Assembly (NCBI GenBank): GCA_018260285.1
Contig: JAGLBH010000036.1
Span: 4,218-12,152, forward strand
Source: Arthrobacter sp.
GTDB lineage: Bacteria > Actinomycetota > Actinomycetes > Actinomycetales > Micrococcaceae
Direction of reading: 5' to 3'
Length of the DNA stretch: 7,935 nt
The position numbers were made by a program, and so were the translations under genes. The notes under the pieces are model-generated. The model ran no database searches and was not told where the DNA came from. It saw only the letters and a program-made list of their open reading frames with translations. Shown here piece by piece: positions 1-7,935 of the stretch (position 1 is the stretch's first letter; every line of letters begins with the position of its first letter).

Positions 1-2383
<2,383 letters not shown>

Positions 2384-2411
2384 CCCGCGCTGCGGACAGG
2401 AAGGATCCACC

Positions 2412-3527
2412 ATGACTGACACCAAGAAGACCGCACTCCACGAGGAGCACGCCAAACTCGGCGCGAGCTTCACGAACTTCGGCGGCTGGGACATGCCCCT
2501 GAAGTACTCCTCCGAGCTGGCCGAGCACAAGGCCGTGCGCTCCGCCGCCGGCATCTTCGACCTCTCCCACATGGGCGAGATCTCCGTCAAGGGCGCCCAG
2601 GCGGGCGAGTTCCTCGACTACGCCCTGGCCGGCCGCATCTCCGCGATCGCCGTGGGCAAGGCGAAGTACTCCCTCATCTGCAACGAGGAGGGCGGCATCA
2701 TCGATGACCTCATCTCCTACCGCCTGGGCGACGACGAGTTCCTCGTGGTCCCCAACGCGGGCAACGCGGACACCGTCTGGGGCGAGTTCCAGAAGCGGGC
2801 CGAGGGCTTCGACGTCGAGCTGAAGAACGAGACGGCCGAGACGAGCCTCATCGCCGTCCAGGGCCCGACGTCCGAGGAGATCCTCAAGGCTGTGGGCGAC
2901 GACGCGCTCCGCGAGAGCCTCCCCGGCCTGGGCTACTACGCCTGCCTCCGGGGCGTGCTCGCAGGGATGGACCTGCTCATCGCGCGCACCGGCTACACGG
3001 GCGAGGACGGCTTCGAGATCTACGTGCCGAACGAGAAGGCCGCAGAGCTCTGGGCAGCCCTCCTCGAGGCGGGCAAGGAGCACGAGCTGGTCCCGTGCGG
3101 CCTCGCCTCCCGCGACTCGCTGCGCCTCGAGGCGGGCATGCCGCTCTACGGCAACGAGCTCTCCCTCGACGTGACGCCGTTCGAGGCGGGCCTCGGCCCC
3201 GTCGTCGCGCTCAAGACGAAAGAGACGTTCGTGGGCCGCGACGCGCTCGCCGCCCGCAAGGAGTCCGGGAAGACGAAGAGCCTCGTGGGCCTCAAGGGCT
3301 CCGGGCGCCGCTCGGCTCGCGGGGGATACCCCGTGCTGGACGCCTCCGGCGCGACGGTGGGCGAGGTCACCTCGGGTGCCCCGAGCCCGAGCCTTGGATA
3401 CCCTGTAGCTATGGCCTACGTCGAGAACGAGTTCGCCGAGCCGGGCACCGAGCTCTCTGTGGATCTGCGCGGCAAGGCCGAGCCGTTCACGGTGGTGGAG
3501 CTTCCGTTCTACAGCCGCAAGAAGTAA
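2412..3527 (+). CDS. gcvT: Aminomethyltransferase, glycine cleavage T protein
   Basis: T protein takes the aminomethyl group from lipoylated H protein, releases ammonia and transfers the carbon to tetrahydrofolate as 5,10-methylene-THF. The 371 residues match the usual length. Family motifs run in order: FGGWDMPL near residue 23, the FDLSHMGE segment at 49-56, the conserved acidic pair in GGIIDDLISY (D98-D99, one of which is the family's catalytic aspartate), IAVQGP at 147-152, TGYTGEDGFE at 193-202 and CGLASRDSLRLEAGM at 229-243. A C-terminal barrel domain follows, including VGLKGSGRRSARGG. The ATG start is fixed by a strong Shine-Dalgarno AGGAAGGA at 2398-2405, six bases upstream. The gene lies 28 bases after gcvP and 69 before gcvH. 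No oddities are visible, and the folate-binding paralogue YgfZ is excluded by the full T-protein motif set. Confidence 0.97.
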   Translation: MTDTKKTALHEEHAKLGASFTNFGGWDMPLKYSSELAEHKAVRSAAGIFDLSHMGEISVKGAQAGEFLDYALAGRISAIAVGKAKYSLICNEEGGIIDDLISYRLGDDEFLVVPNAGNADTVWGEFQKRAEGFDVELKNETAETSLIAVQGPTSEEILKAVGDDALRESLPGLGYYACLRGVLAGMDLLIARTGYTGEDGFEIYVPNEKAAELWAALLEAGKEHELVPCGLASRDSLRLEAGMPLYGNELSLDVTPFEAGLGPVVALKTKETFVGRDALAARKESGKTKSLVGLKGSGRRSARGGYPVLDASGATVGEVTSGAPSPSLGYPVAMAYVENEFAEPGTELSVDLRGKAEPFTVVELPFYSRKK

Positions 3528-3545
3528 TCAGACAAGCCATCCTCT

Positions 3546-3577
3546 TCGCCGGCTCCGCAGACAGCGCGGTCCGGTGA
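3546..3577 (+). other. Hairpin between gcvT and gcvH, just upstream of the gcvH ribosome binding site
   Basis: The gcvT-gcvH spacer can fold into an imperfect stem. Bases 3546-3552 (TCGCCGG) pair with 3571-3577 (CCGGTGA) with one G-U, a small CT/T internal loop follows, and CCGC (3555-3558) pairs with GCGG (3566-3569) around a 7-base loop. No T-run follows, and gcvH's Shine-Dalgarno begins seven bases later. A terminator is therefore unlikely; an RNA stability or processing element is possible. The pairing is read from the sequence and the role is inference. Confidence 0.4.
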
Positions 3578-3596
3578 CAACCCGAAAGGTCATCAC

Positions 3597-3974
3597 ATGA
3601 GCAAGGTTCAGACCGGACTGCGTTACTCCGCCGAGCACGAGTGGATCGACAACTCCTCCCCCGCCAAGGTCGGCATCTCCCAGGTTGCCGCGGACGCCCT
3701 GGGCGACGTGGTGTACGTGGACCTCCCCGAGGTCGGCTCCACGGTCACCGCAGGCGAAACCTGCGGCGAGGTCGAGTCCACCAAGTCGGTCTCCGACCTC
3801 TACTCTCCCGTGACGGGCGAGGTCGTCGAGATCAACCAGGAGGCCATCGACAACCCGGGCATCCTCAACGAGGACCCGTACGGCGCCGGCTGGCTCTTCA
3901 CCGTCACCGTGGAGTCCGAGGGCGAGCTGCTCTCCGCCGAGGAGTACGCCTCCAAAAACGGCGGCGAGCTGTAG
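3597..3974 (+). CDS. gcvH: Glycine cleavage system H protein (lipoyl carrier)
   Basis: H protein is the mobile carrier of the glycine cleavage system. Its lipoyl-lysine shuttles the aminomethyl group from P to T protein and is then reoxidised by L protein. It has 125 residues, the normal size. The N-terminal RYSAEHEWI is typical, and the lipoylation site is K63 in [20 protein letters not shown] (codon 3783-3785). The C-terminal half has the usual [18 protein letters not shown]. The ATG follows GAAAGG (3584-3589) by seven bases. It sits between gcvT and glyA, and only two bases separate its TAG stop from the glyA ATG, so glyA translation is probably coupled to it. The GEVESTKS site and the neighbouring gcvP and gcvT argue for genuine H protein rather than a lipoate-relay homologue. 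Confidence 0.97.
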   Translation: MSKVQTGLRYSAEHEWIDNSSPAKVGISQVAADALGDVVYVDLPEVGSTVTAGETCGEVESTKSVSDLYSPVTGEVVEINQEAIDNPGILNEDPYGAGWLFTVTVESEGELLSAEEYASKNGGEL

Positions 3975-3976
3975 AG

Positions 3977-5254
3977 ATGGACTACCTCAACGCAGCGCTG
4001 CGCGAGATCGACCCTGAGGTCGCCGAGCAGATCGACAACGAGCTCCGCCGTCAGCAGGACGGCCTGGAGATGATCGCTTCTGAGAACTTTGCGGCAGTCG
4101 CTGCGATGGAGGCCCAGGGCTCCGTTCTCACGAACAAGTACGCAGAGGGCTACGCCGGCCGCCGCTACTACGGCGGCTGCGAGTACGTGGACGTCATCGA
4201 GACGCTCGCGATCGACCGCCTCAAGAGCCTCTTCGGGGCAGGGTTCGCCAACGTGCAGCCCCACTCGGGCGCACAGGCCAACGCGTCGGTCTTCCACGCG
4301 CTCGTCCGCCCGGGCGACACGGTCATGGGCCTCTCCCTGGCTCATGGCGGTCACCTGACGCACGGCATGAAGATCAACTTCTCCGGCCGTCTCTACAACA
4401 TCGTTCCCTACGAGCTGGACGAGAACGGCCGCGTGGACATGGCCGCCGTCGAGCGCCTGGCGAACGAGCACAAGCCGAAGATGATCGTGGCCGGCTGGTC
4501 CGCGTACGCGCGCCAGCTGGACTTCGCCGAGTTCCGCCGCATCGCGGACTCGGTGGGGGCGTACCTCTTCGTCGACATGGCTCACTTCGCGGGCCTTGTG
4601 GCTGCGGGCCTCCACCCGAACCCGGTGGAGCACGCCCACGTGGTCACCTCCACGACCCACAAGACCCTGGGCGGGCCGCGCGGCGGCGTCATCATGACGA
4701 ACGACGCGGACCTCGCCAAGAAGATCAACTCTGCCGTCTTCCCGGGACAGCAGGGCGGGCCGCTCGAGCATGTCATCGCCGCCAAGGCTGTGGCGTTCAA
4801 GGTGGCCGCAACGGACGAGTTCAAGGATCGCCAGAAGCGCACCCTTGAAGGCGCCCGCATCCTGGCCGAGCGCCTCCTCCAGGAGGACGTGGCCCAGGCG
4901 GGCATCAAGCTCGTCTCGGGCGGCACGGACGTGCACCTCGTCCTCGTGGACCTGGTGAACGCCGAGCTCGACGGACAGCAGGCCGAGGATCTCCTGGCCC
5001 GCATCCACATCACGGTGAACCGCAACGCCGTCCCGAACGACCCTCGCCCGCCGATGGTCACCTCGGGTCTGCGCATCGGCACCCCGGCCCTGGCAACCCG
5101 CGGGTTCCAGGCCGAGGACTTCACCGAGGTCGCCGACATCATCGCCACCGTCCTCGTGGCAGGCGAGGGCGCGGACTTCGAGGCGCTCAGCGCACGGGTC
5201 TCCGCGCTGGCGGCGAAGCACCCGCTCTACCCGGACGTCAAGCCCCTCTCCTAG
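3977..5254 (+). CDS. glyA: Serine hydroxymethyltransferase
   Basis: This PLP enzyme interconverts serine plus THF with glycine plus methylene-THF in the cytosol. Beside the gcv genes it can use the methylene-THF made by T protein to turn a second glycine into serine. With the ATG at 3977 it has 425 residues, the family's usual size. The frame is open further upstream, but that stretch lies inside gcvH and has no family similarity. Motifs seen: IASENF (33-38), [15 protein letters not shown] (53-67, with E57), HSGAQAN (96-102), H126, VDMAHFAGL (D200 and H203 near the PLP ring), the Schiff-base lysine K229 in [14 protein letters not shown], and R366 in [10 protein letters not shown] for the substrate carboxylate. 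No strong Shine-Dalgarno precedes the ATG; the gap to gcvH is two bases, which suggests translational coupling or re-initiation. Confidence 0.97.
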   Translation: MDYLNAALREIDPEVAEQIDNELRRQQDGLEMIASENFAAVAAMEAQGSVLTNKYAEGYAGRRYYGGCEYVDVIETLAIDRLKSLFGAGFANVQPHSGAQANASVFHALVRPGDTVMGLSLAHGGHLTHGMKINFSGRLYNIVPYELDENGRVDMAAVERLANEHKPKMIVAGWSAYARQLDFAEFRRIADSVGAYLFVDMAHFAGLVAAGLHPNPVEHAHVVTSTTHKTLGGPRGGVIMTNDADLAKKINSAVFPGQQGGPLEHVIAAKAVAFKVAATDEFKDRQKRTLEGARILAERLLQEDVAQAGIKLVSGGTDVHLVLVDLVNAELDGQQAEDLLARIHITVNRNAVPNDPRPPMVTSGLRIGTPALATRGFQAEDFTEVADIIATVLVAGEGADFEALSARVSALAAKHPLYPDVKPLS

Positions 5255-5284
5255 GGCTTCGTCTGACCACCACCGCACCAGGAT

Positions 5285-5316
5285 GGGCCGGGCAGCTGAT
5301 TCATGTTGCCCGGCCC
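5285..5316 (+). terminator. Perfect 10-bp hairpin between glyA and sdaA
   Basis: GGGCCGGGCA at 5285-5294 pairs perfectly with TGCCCGGCCC at 5307-5316 around a 12-base loop, starting 30 bases after the glyA stop. All pairs but one are G-C. The following bases (GTTCCTGTG) have only a weak T-run, as is common in high-GC actinobacteria. It may be a full or partial terminator that lowers sdaA transcription relative to gcv-glyA. I see no convincing promoter in the 42 bases between this hairpin and sdaA. Confidence 0.6.
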
Positions 5317-5358
5317 GTTCCTGTGCTCCCCCACACTCATCTCAGGAGTTGAGCCCCC

Positions 5359-6756
5359 ATGGCCGTTGGCGTCTTCGATCTGTTCTCCATTGGCATTGGC
5401 CCGTCCTCGTCCCACACTGTGGGCCCGATGCGCGCTGCCGCCCAGTTCTCCCAGGAAATCGTCAAGGCCCAGGTGATCGACGACGTCGCCAGCCTCCGCG
5501 TTGACCTCTTCGGCTCCCTCGCCGCCACGGGGCACGGCCACGGCACGCTCACCGCGACGCTCCTCGGCCTCGAGGGGTTCGAGCCCGAGCTCATCCTCCC
5601 CGAGCAGGTGGAGGAGCGCCTGGCCGTCATGGCCGAGACGGGCAAGATCACCCTCGCGGGGCGAGTCGAGCTGGACTACGGCGTCGACGACATCGTCCTG
5701 CGCCCCCTCACCGTGCTGCCCTTCCACACGAACGGCATGAAGCTCGCCGTCATGGACGCCGCGGGCGAGGTGCTCCACGAGGCGACCTACTACTCGGTGG
5801 GCGGCGGGTTCATCGTCAAGGAGGGCCAGATCGAGGCCGAGCGGGAGGAGCTCGAGGAGACCAAGCAGGAGCAGCCCTACCCGTTCCGCACAGCGGTCGA
5901 GCTGCTCAAGCACTGCAACGAGCAGAACATGTCCTTCGCGGACGTCATGCTGGCCAACGAGCTCATCGTGCGGCCCGAGGAGCAGATTCGCTCCGGGCTG
6001 CTCGCGATCCGCGACGTCATGCAGGGCGCCGTCGAGACCTCCATCCGCCGGACGGGCGACCTCCCCGGCGGCCTCAATGTGCGACGCCGCGCCCCGGGAT
6101 GGCACCGCCGCCTCGAGGAGGAGGACCCGGACCGCAGCCCCGAGTACTGGCAGGAGTGGGTCAACCTCGTGGCGCTCGCCGTCAACGAGGAGAACGCGAC
6201 GGGCGGCCGCATTGTCACCGCCCCCACCAACGGGGCCGCCGGCATCATCCCGGCCGTGCTCCACTACGCGGTGGAGTACACGAAGACCTGCCGCGGCAAG
6301 TCCCAGGCGGAGAAGGACGACGCGACCGTGCGCTTCCTTCTGGCCGCCGGGGCCGTGGGCGTGCTCTACAAGGAGCAGGCCTCCATCTCCGGCGCCGAGG
6401 TCGGGTGCCAGGGCGAGGTCGGCTCGGCGTCGTCGATGGCGGCGGCCGGCCTGGCCGAGGTCATGGGCGGCACCCCCGAGCAGATCGAGAACGCTGCCGA
6501 GATCGCCATGGAGCACAACCTGGGCCTGACGTGCGACCCGATCGGGGGCCTCGTCCAGGTGCCCTGCATCGAGCGCAACGCGATCGCCGCGGCCAAGGCC
6601 ATCAACGCGGCCAAGATGGCCCTCTGGGGCGACGGCGAGCACCGCGTCTCCCTCGACGAGGTCATCATCACCATGCGGGAGACCGGCCGGGACATGAGCG
6701 ACAAGTACAAGGAGACCGCCATGGGCGGCCTCGCCGTCAACGTCGTGGAGTGCTGA
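5359..6756 (+). CDS. sdaA: L-serine dehydratase (ammonia-lyase), iron-sulfur dependent, single chain
   Basis: The enzyme deaminates L-serine to pyruvate and ammonia using a [4Fe-4S] cluster instead of PLP. It has 465 residues, normal for the fused form. The N-terminal beta-type domain opens with [19 protein letters not shown]. The C-terminal alpha-type domain, from about residue 175, holds [15 protein letters not shown] (287-301) and the three cluster cysteines: C350 ([10 protein letters not shown]), C392 (LTCDPIGG) and C403 (VPCIERNA). The protein ends in NVVEC, and C465 matches the C-terminal cysteine that in characterised homologues (Legionella enzyme) caps the cluster in the resting state. 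The ATG follows AGGAG (5344-5348) by ten bases. It lies 104 bases after glyA behind a hairpin. With glyA and the gcv genes it completes a glycine-to-pyruvate route. Two-subunit SdaAA/SdaAB is excluded because both domains are in one chain. Confidence 0.97.
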   Translation: MAVGVFDLFSIGIGPSSSHTVGPMRAAAQFSQEIVKAQVIDDVASLRVDLFGSLAATGHGHGTLTATLLGLEGFEPELILPEQVEERLAVMAETGKITLAGRVELDYGVDDIVLRPLTVLPFHTNGMKLAVMDAAGEVLHEATYYSVGGGFIVKEGQIEAEREELEETKQEQPYPFRTAVELLKHCNEQNMSFADVMLANELIVRPEEQIRSGLLAIRDVMQGAVETSIRRTGDLPGGLNVRRRAPGWHRRLEEEDPDRSPEYWQEWVNLVALAVNEENATGGRIVTAPTNGAAGIIPAVLHYAVEYTKTCRGKSQAEKDDATVRFLLAAGAVGVLYKEQASISGAEVGCQGEVGSASSMAAAGLAEVMGGTPEQIENAAEIAMEHNLGLTCDPIGGLVQVPCIERNAIAAAKAINAAKMALWGDGEHRVSLDEVIITMRETGRDMSDKYKETAMGGLAVNVVEC

Positions 6757-6775
6757 CCCAGGACGGAGTGCTGAC
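6747..6775 (+). repeat. 11-bp direct repeat duplicating the sdaA terminus
   Basis: GGAGTGCTGAC occurs at 6747-6757, where it spans the last two sdaA codons and the stop, and again at 6765-6775. The offset is 18 bases, so the second copy repeats GAG-TGC-TGA in the same frame. Only five sense codons' worth of sequence (CCC AGG ACG GAG TGC) lies between the two stops. The repeat is exact; its origin and any role are unknown. Confidence 0.7.
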
Positions 6776-6850
6776 GGGGAGCAGAGCGCGGCGGGCGCCT
6801 GCCGGGCGGGAACTCTAGGGCGGCTTTCAGCCCCCGTCAAGAGGCGGCGC

Positions 6851-6869
6851 ACAAACTCGCAGTGTTTGT
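6851..6869. promoter_or_regulatory. AT-rich palindrome, possible operator or small hairpin
   Basis: ACAAAC (6851-6856) and GTTTGT (6864-6869) form an inverted repeat around seven bases. It sits in an AT-rich patch (about 6850-6880) of an otherwise very GC-rich spacer, some 120 bases before the metalloprotease gene. AAACTC (6853-6858) could instead pair with GAGTTT (6874-6879), so two folds compete. A regulator site, or part of the protease promoter region, is possible. I could not identify convincing -35 and -10 boxes. Confidence 0.3.
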
Positions 6870-6913
6870 TTCAGAGTTTCCCGGGGAGGGCTCCTGCGGG
6901 GAGAGAGTAGGGA

Positions 6914-6939
6914 ATGCGGCCCGCTTCGGCAGGCCGCAT
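6914..6939 (+). terminator. UUCG-capped hairpin downstream of sdaA
   Basis: Bases 6914-6924 (ATGCGGCCCGC) pair with 6929-6939 (GCAGGCCGCAT) with a single C-A mismatch. The loop is TTCG closed by C-G, the exceptionally stable cUUCGg tetraloop. A pyrimidine-rich stretch (CTCATCTCTCC) follows instead of a pure T-run. It lies 157 bases after the sdaA stop and 50 bases before the protease start. Termination of the sdaA transcript is the simplest reading. A structured 5' leader of the protease mRNA is the alternative. Confidence 0.55.
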
Positions 6940-6989
6940 CTCATCTCTCCGGCAGGCGTTCGCGCGGCCCCTCGCACAAAGGACTCACC

Positions 6990-7847
6990 ATGAAGACAGC
7001 CACCGCCACCGCAGCGCTCCTCGGAGCGGTCCTCGCAGGCGCAGCGCCCGCGGCTCTCGCGGCGCCGGCCGCAGGCGGCCCCGCCGTCGTCGCCCCCGCG
7101 CAGAGCGCCGCCCAGAGGACGGGCGCGGGCCAGGTTCCCACCTGGAGCCAGTTCAAGCAGGGGACCTACAGGGACGCGGACGGCCAGTACATCGTGGACG
7201 GGGACATCCCCGTGAGCGGCAGCCTGGCCCTCAAGAAGTTCTATGAGGCAGTGAGCACCACGCCCTCCGCGCCCGCCCCGGGAGACCTCATCGCCAACAC
7301 CTCCAGCGGCGTGATGACGCTGTGGACAGCCACGCAGGCCCGCAGCCTCACGTACTGCGTCTCGGACAGGTTCGGCTCGCGCAAGTCCAGCGTGGTCTCC
7401 GCCATGAAGGGCGGGGCGGCGCTGTGGCAGGGCGCGTCCTCCGGCATTCGCTTCTCCTACGTGCCGAGCCAGGACGGCAACTGCACCACGAGCAACTCCC
7501 AGGTGGCCTTCTCGGTGGAGCCGGCGAACACCACCCAGTACATCGCCCGTGCGTTCTTCCCGAACACCCCGAAGTACCAGCGCAACATCCTCGTGACCCC
7601 GAGCCTGACCACCTCAGGCTGGGCGCCCTCGAACATCATCGGGCACGAGATGGGCCACGTCCTGGGCTTCCGCCACGAGCACACGCGCCCCGAGGCCGGC
7701 ACGTGCTTCGAGGACAACAGCTGGAAGGCGCTCACCCCGTACGACAGCGTCTCGATCATGCACTACCCGCAGTGCAACGGCGACTCCGAGGACCTCTCCT
7801 TCTCCTCCCTTGACCGCCAGGGCGTCCAGCGGGCCTACGGGTACTGA
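6990..7847 (+). CDS. Secreted astacin-like (metzincin) zinc metalloprotease precursor
   Basis: This is a predicted exported zinc endopeptidase of 285 residues; its substrate is unknown. The signal peptide has K2, a hydrophobic Ala/Leu-rich core and a likely cleavage after ALA (residue 24) or APA (27). A propeptide of roughly residues 28-110 contains IVDGDIPV. The catalytic domain holds the zinc motif HEMGHVLGFRHEHTRPE: ligands H219, H223 and H229, catalytic E220, and G226 at the metzincin turn. The Met-turn SIMHYPQ follows with M257 and Y259. HExxHxxGxxHE together with MHY is the astacin (M12A) pattern; the bacterial M57 'HEIGH' family is close and could be the better label. The four cysteines (C123, C165, C239, C262) could form two disulfides. 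There is no C-terminal anchor. The ATG follows AAAGGA (6978-6983) by six bases. It appears to be its own transcription unit, unrelated to the glycine genes. Confidence 0.88.
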   Translation: MKTATATAALLGAVLAGAAPAALAAPAAGGPAVVAPAQSAAQRTGAGQVPTWSQFKQGTYRDADGQYIVDGDIPVSGSLALKKFYEAVSTTPSAPAPGDLIANTSSGVMTLWTATQARSLTYCVSDRFGSRKSSVVSAMKGGAALWQGASSGIRFSYVPSQDGNCTTSNSQVAFSVEPANTTQYIARAFFPNTPKYQRNILVTPSLTTSGWAPSNIIGHEMGHVLGFRHEHTRPEAGTCFEDNSWKALTPYDSVSIMHYPQCNGDSEDLSFSSLDRQGVQRAYGY

Positions 7848-7882
7848 TCCCCGCCGGAGCCGCGTCACCCTGCCTGCCGGAA

Positions 7883-7888
7883 TAGTGT
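7883..7888 (+). promoter_or_regulatory. Candidate -10 box (TAGTGT) for a leaderless transcript
   Basis: TAGTGT fits the actinobacterial -10 pattern TANNNT and ends seven bases before an ATG at 7896. That spacing would put the transcription start on or next to the A of the ATG. No Shine-Dalgarno is present between the box and the ATG. No clear -35 is visible 16-18 bases upstream, which is usual for such promoters in this phylum. Confidence 0.35.
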
Positions 7889-7895
7889 GGTCTCC

Positions 7896-7935
7896 ATGAA
7901 GAGAGCAGGCATGCGGGGTGCGCGGGCGGTCGTCG
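7896..7935 (+). CDS. Possible start of a further gene, cut by the window edge
   Basis: An open frame begins at ATG 7896 and reads MKRAGMRGARAVV before the window ends. The basic residues followed by small hydrophobic ones could be the start of a signal peptide or membrane segment, but 13 residues are too few to name a product. A second in-frame ATG lies at 7911. The candidate leaderless -10 box supports the first ATG. The gap from the protease stop is 48 bases. Confidence 0.35.
   Translation, partial: MKRAGMRGARAVV

Noticed and set aside
2385..2395. Small hairpin CCGC/GCGG between gcvP and gcvT
   Set aside because: Only four base pairs with a three-base loop, expected by chance at this GC content, and it has no T-run.
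3641..3976. Upstream extension of the glyA frame to 3641
   Set aside because: The extension lies within gcvH in another frame, is rich in Arg and Gly, and would make SHMT 112 residues too long. ATG 3977 gives the family length and N-terminus.
6809..6838. ECF-sigma-like promoter GGAAC ... CGTC after sdaA
   Set aside because: The spacer is 21 bases, while such promoters need about 16-18, and the -10 part is CGTC and not CGTT.

Overview
The DNA is very GC-rich (about 70% by eye) and its codons end almost always in C or G. All real genes lie on the + strand. The gene set, the proteins' wording (for example the SHMT lysine context [11 protein letters not shown]) and the codon use suggest an actinobacterium. 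An aerobic member of the Micrococcales, perhaps Micrococcaceae, is my guess; the window holds no rRNA or other marker to settle the genus.

Bases 1-5254 hold the end of gcvP, then gcvT, gcvH and glyA, tightly packed and probably one operon. A perfect 10-bp hairpin at 5285-5316 separates glyA from sdaA (5359-6756). Together these genes form a route from glycine to pyruvate. The glycine cleavage proteins P, T and H (with an L protein not encoded here) split one glycine into CO2, ammonia and methylene-tetrahydrofolate. GlyA (serine hydroxymethyltransferase) joins that C1 unit to a second glycine to give serine. SdaA (iron-sulfur L-serine dehydratase) deaminates serine to pyruvate. The start of gcvP and the operon's promoter or any glycine riboswitch lie upstream of the window.

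Bases 6757-6989 form a 233-base spacer without a gene. It carries an 11-bp duplication of the sdaA tail, a short AT-rich palindrome and a stable hairpin capped by a UUCG tetraloop, which probably ends the sdaA transcript. Then follows a single gene (6990-7847) for a secreted zinc metalloprotease of the astacin-like metzincin type, complete with signal peptide, propeptide, zinc site and Met-turn. At the right edge a new gene may start at 7896, possibly from a leaderless transcript.

Most of the window is ordinary central metabolism, and I see no mobile element, CRISPR array, defence system, tRNA or rRNA. The observations most worth a second look are small: a possible aspartate-switch propeptide in the protease, the in-frame duplication of the sdaA terminus, the hairpins between operon genes, and the candidate leaderless start.
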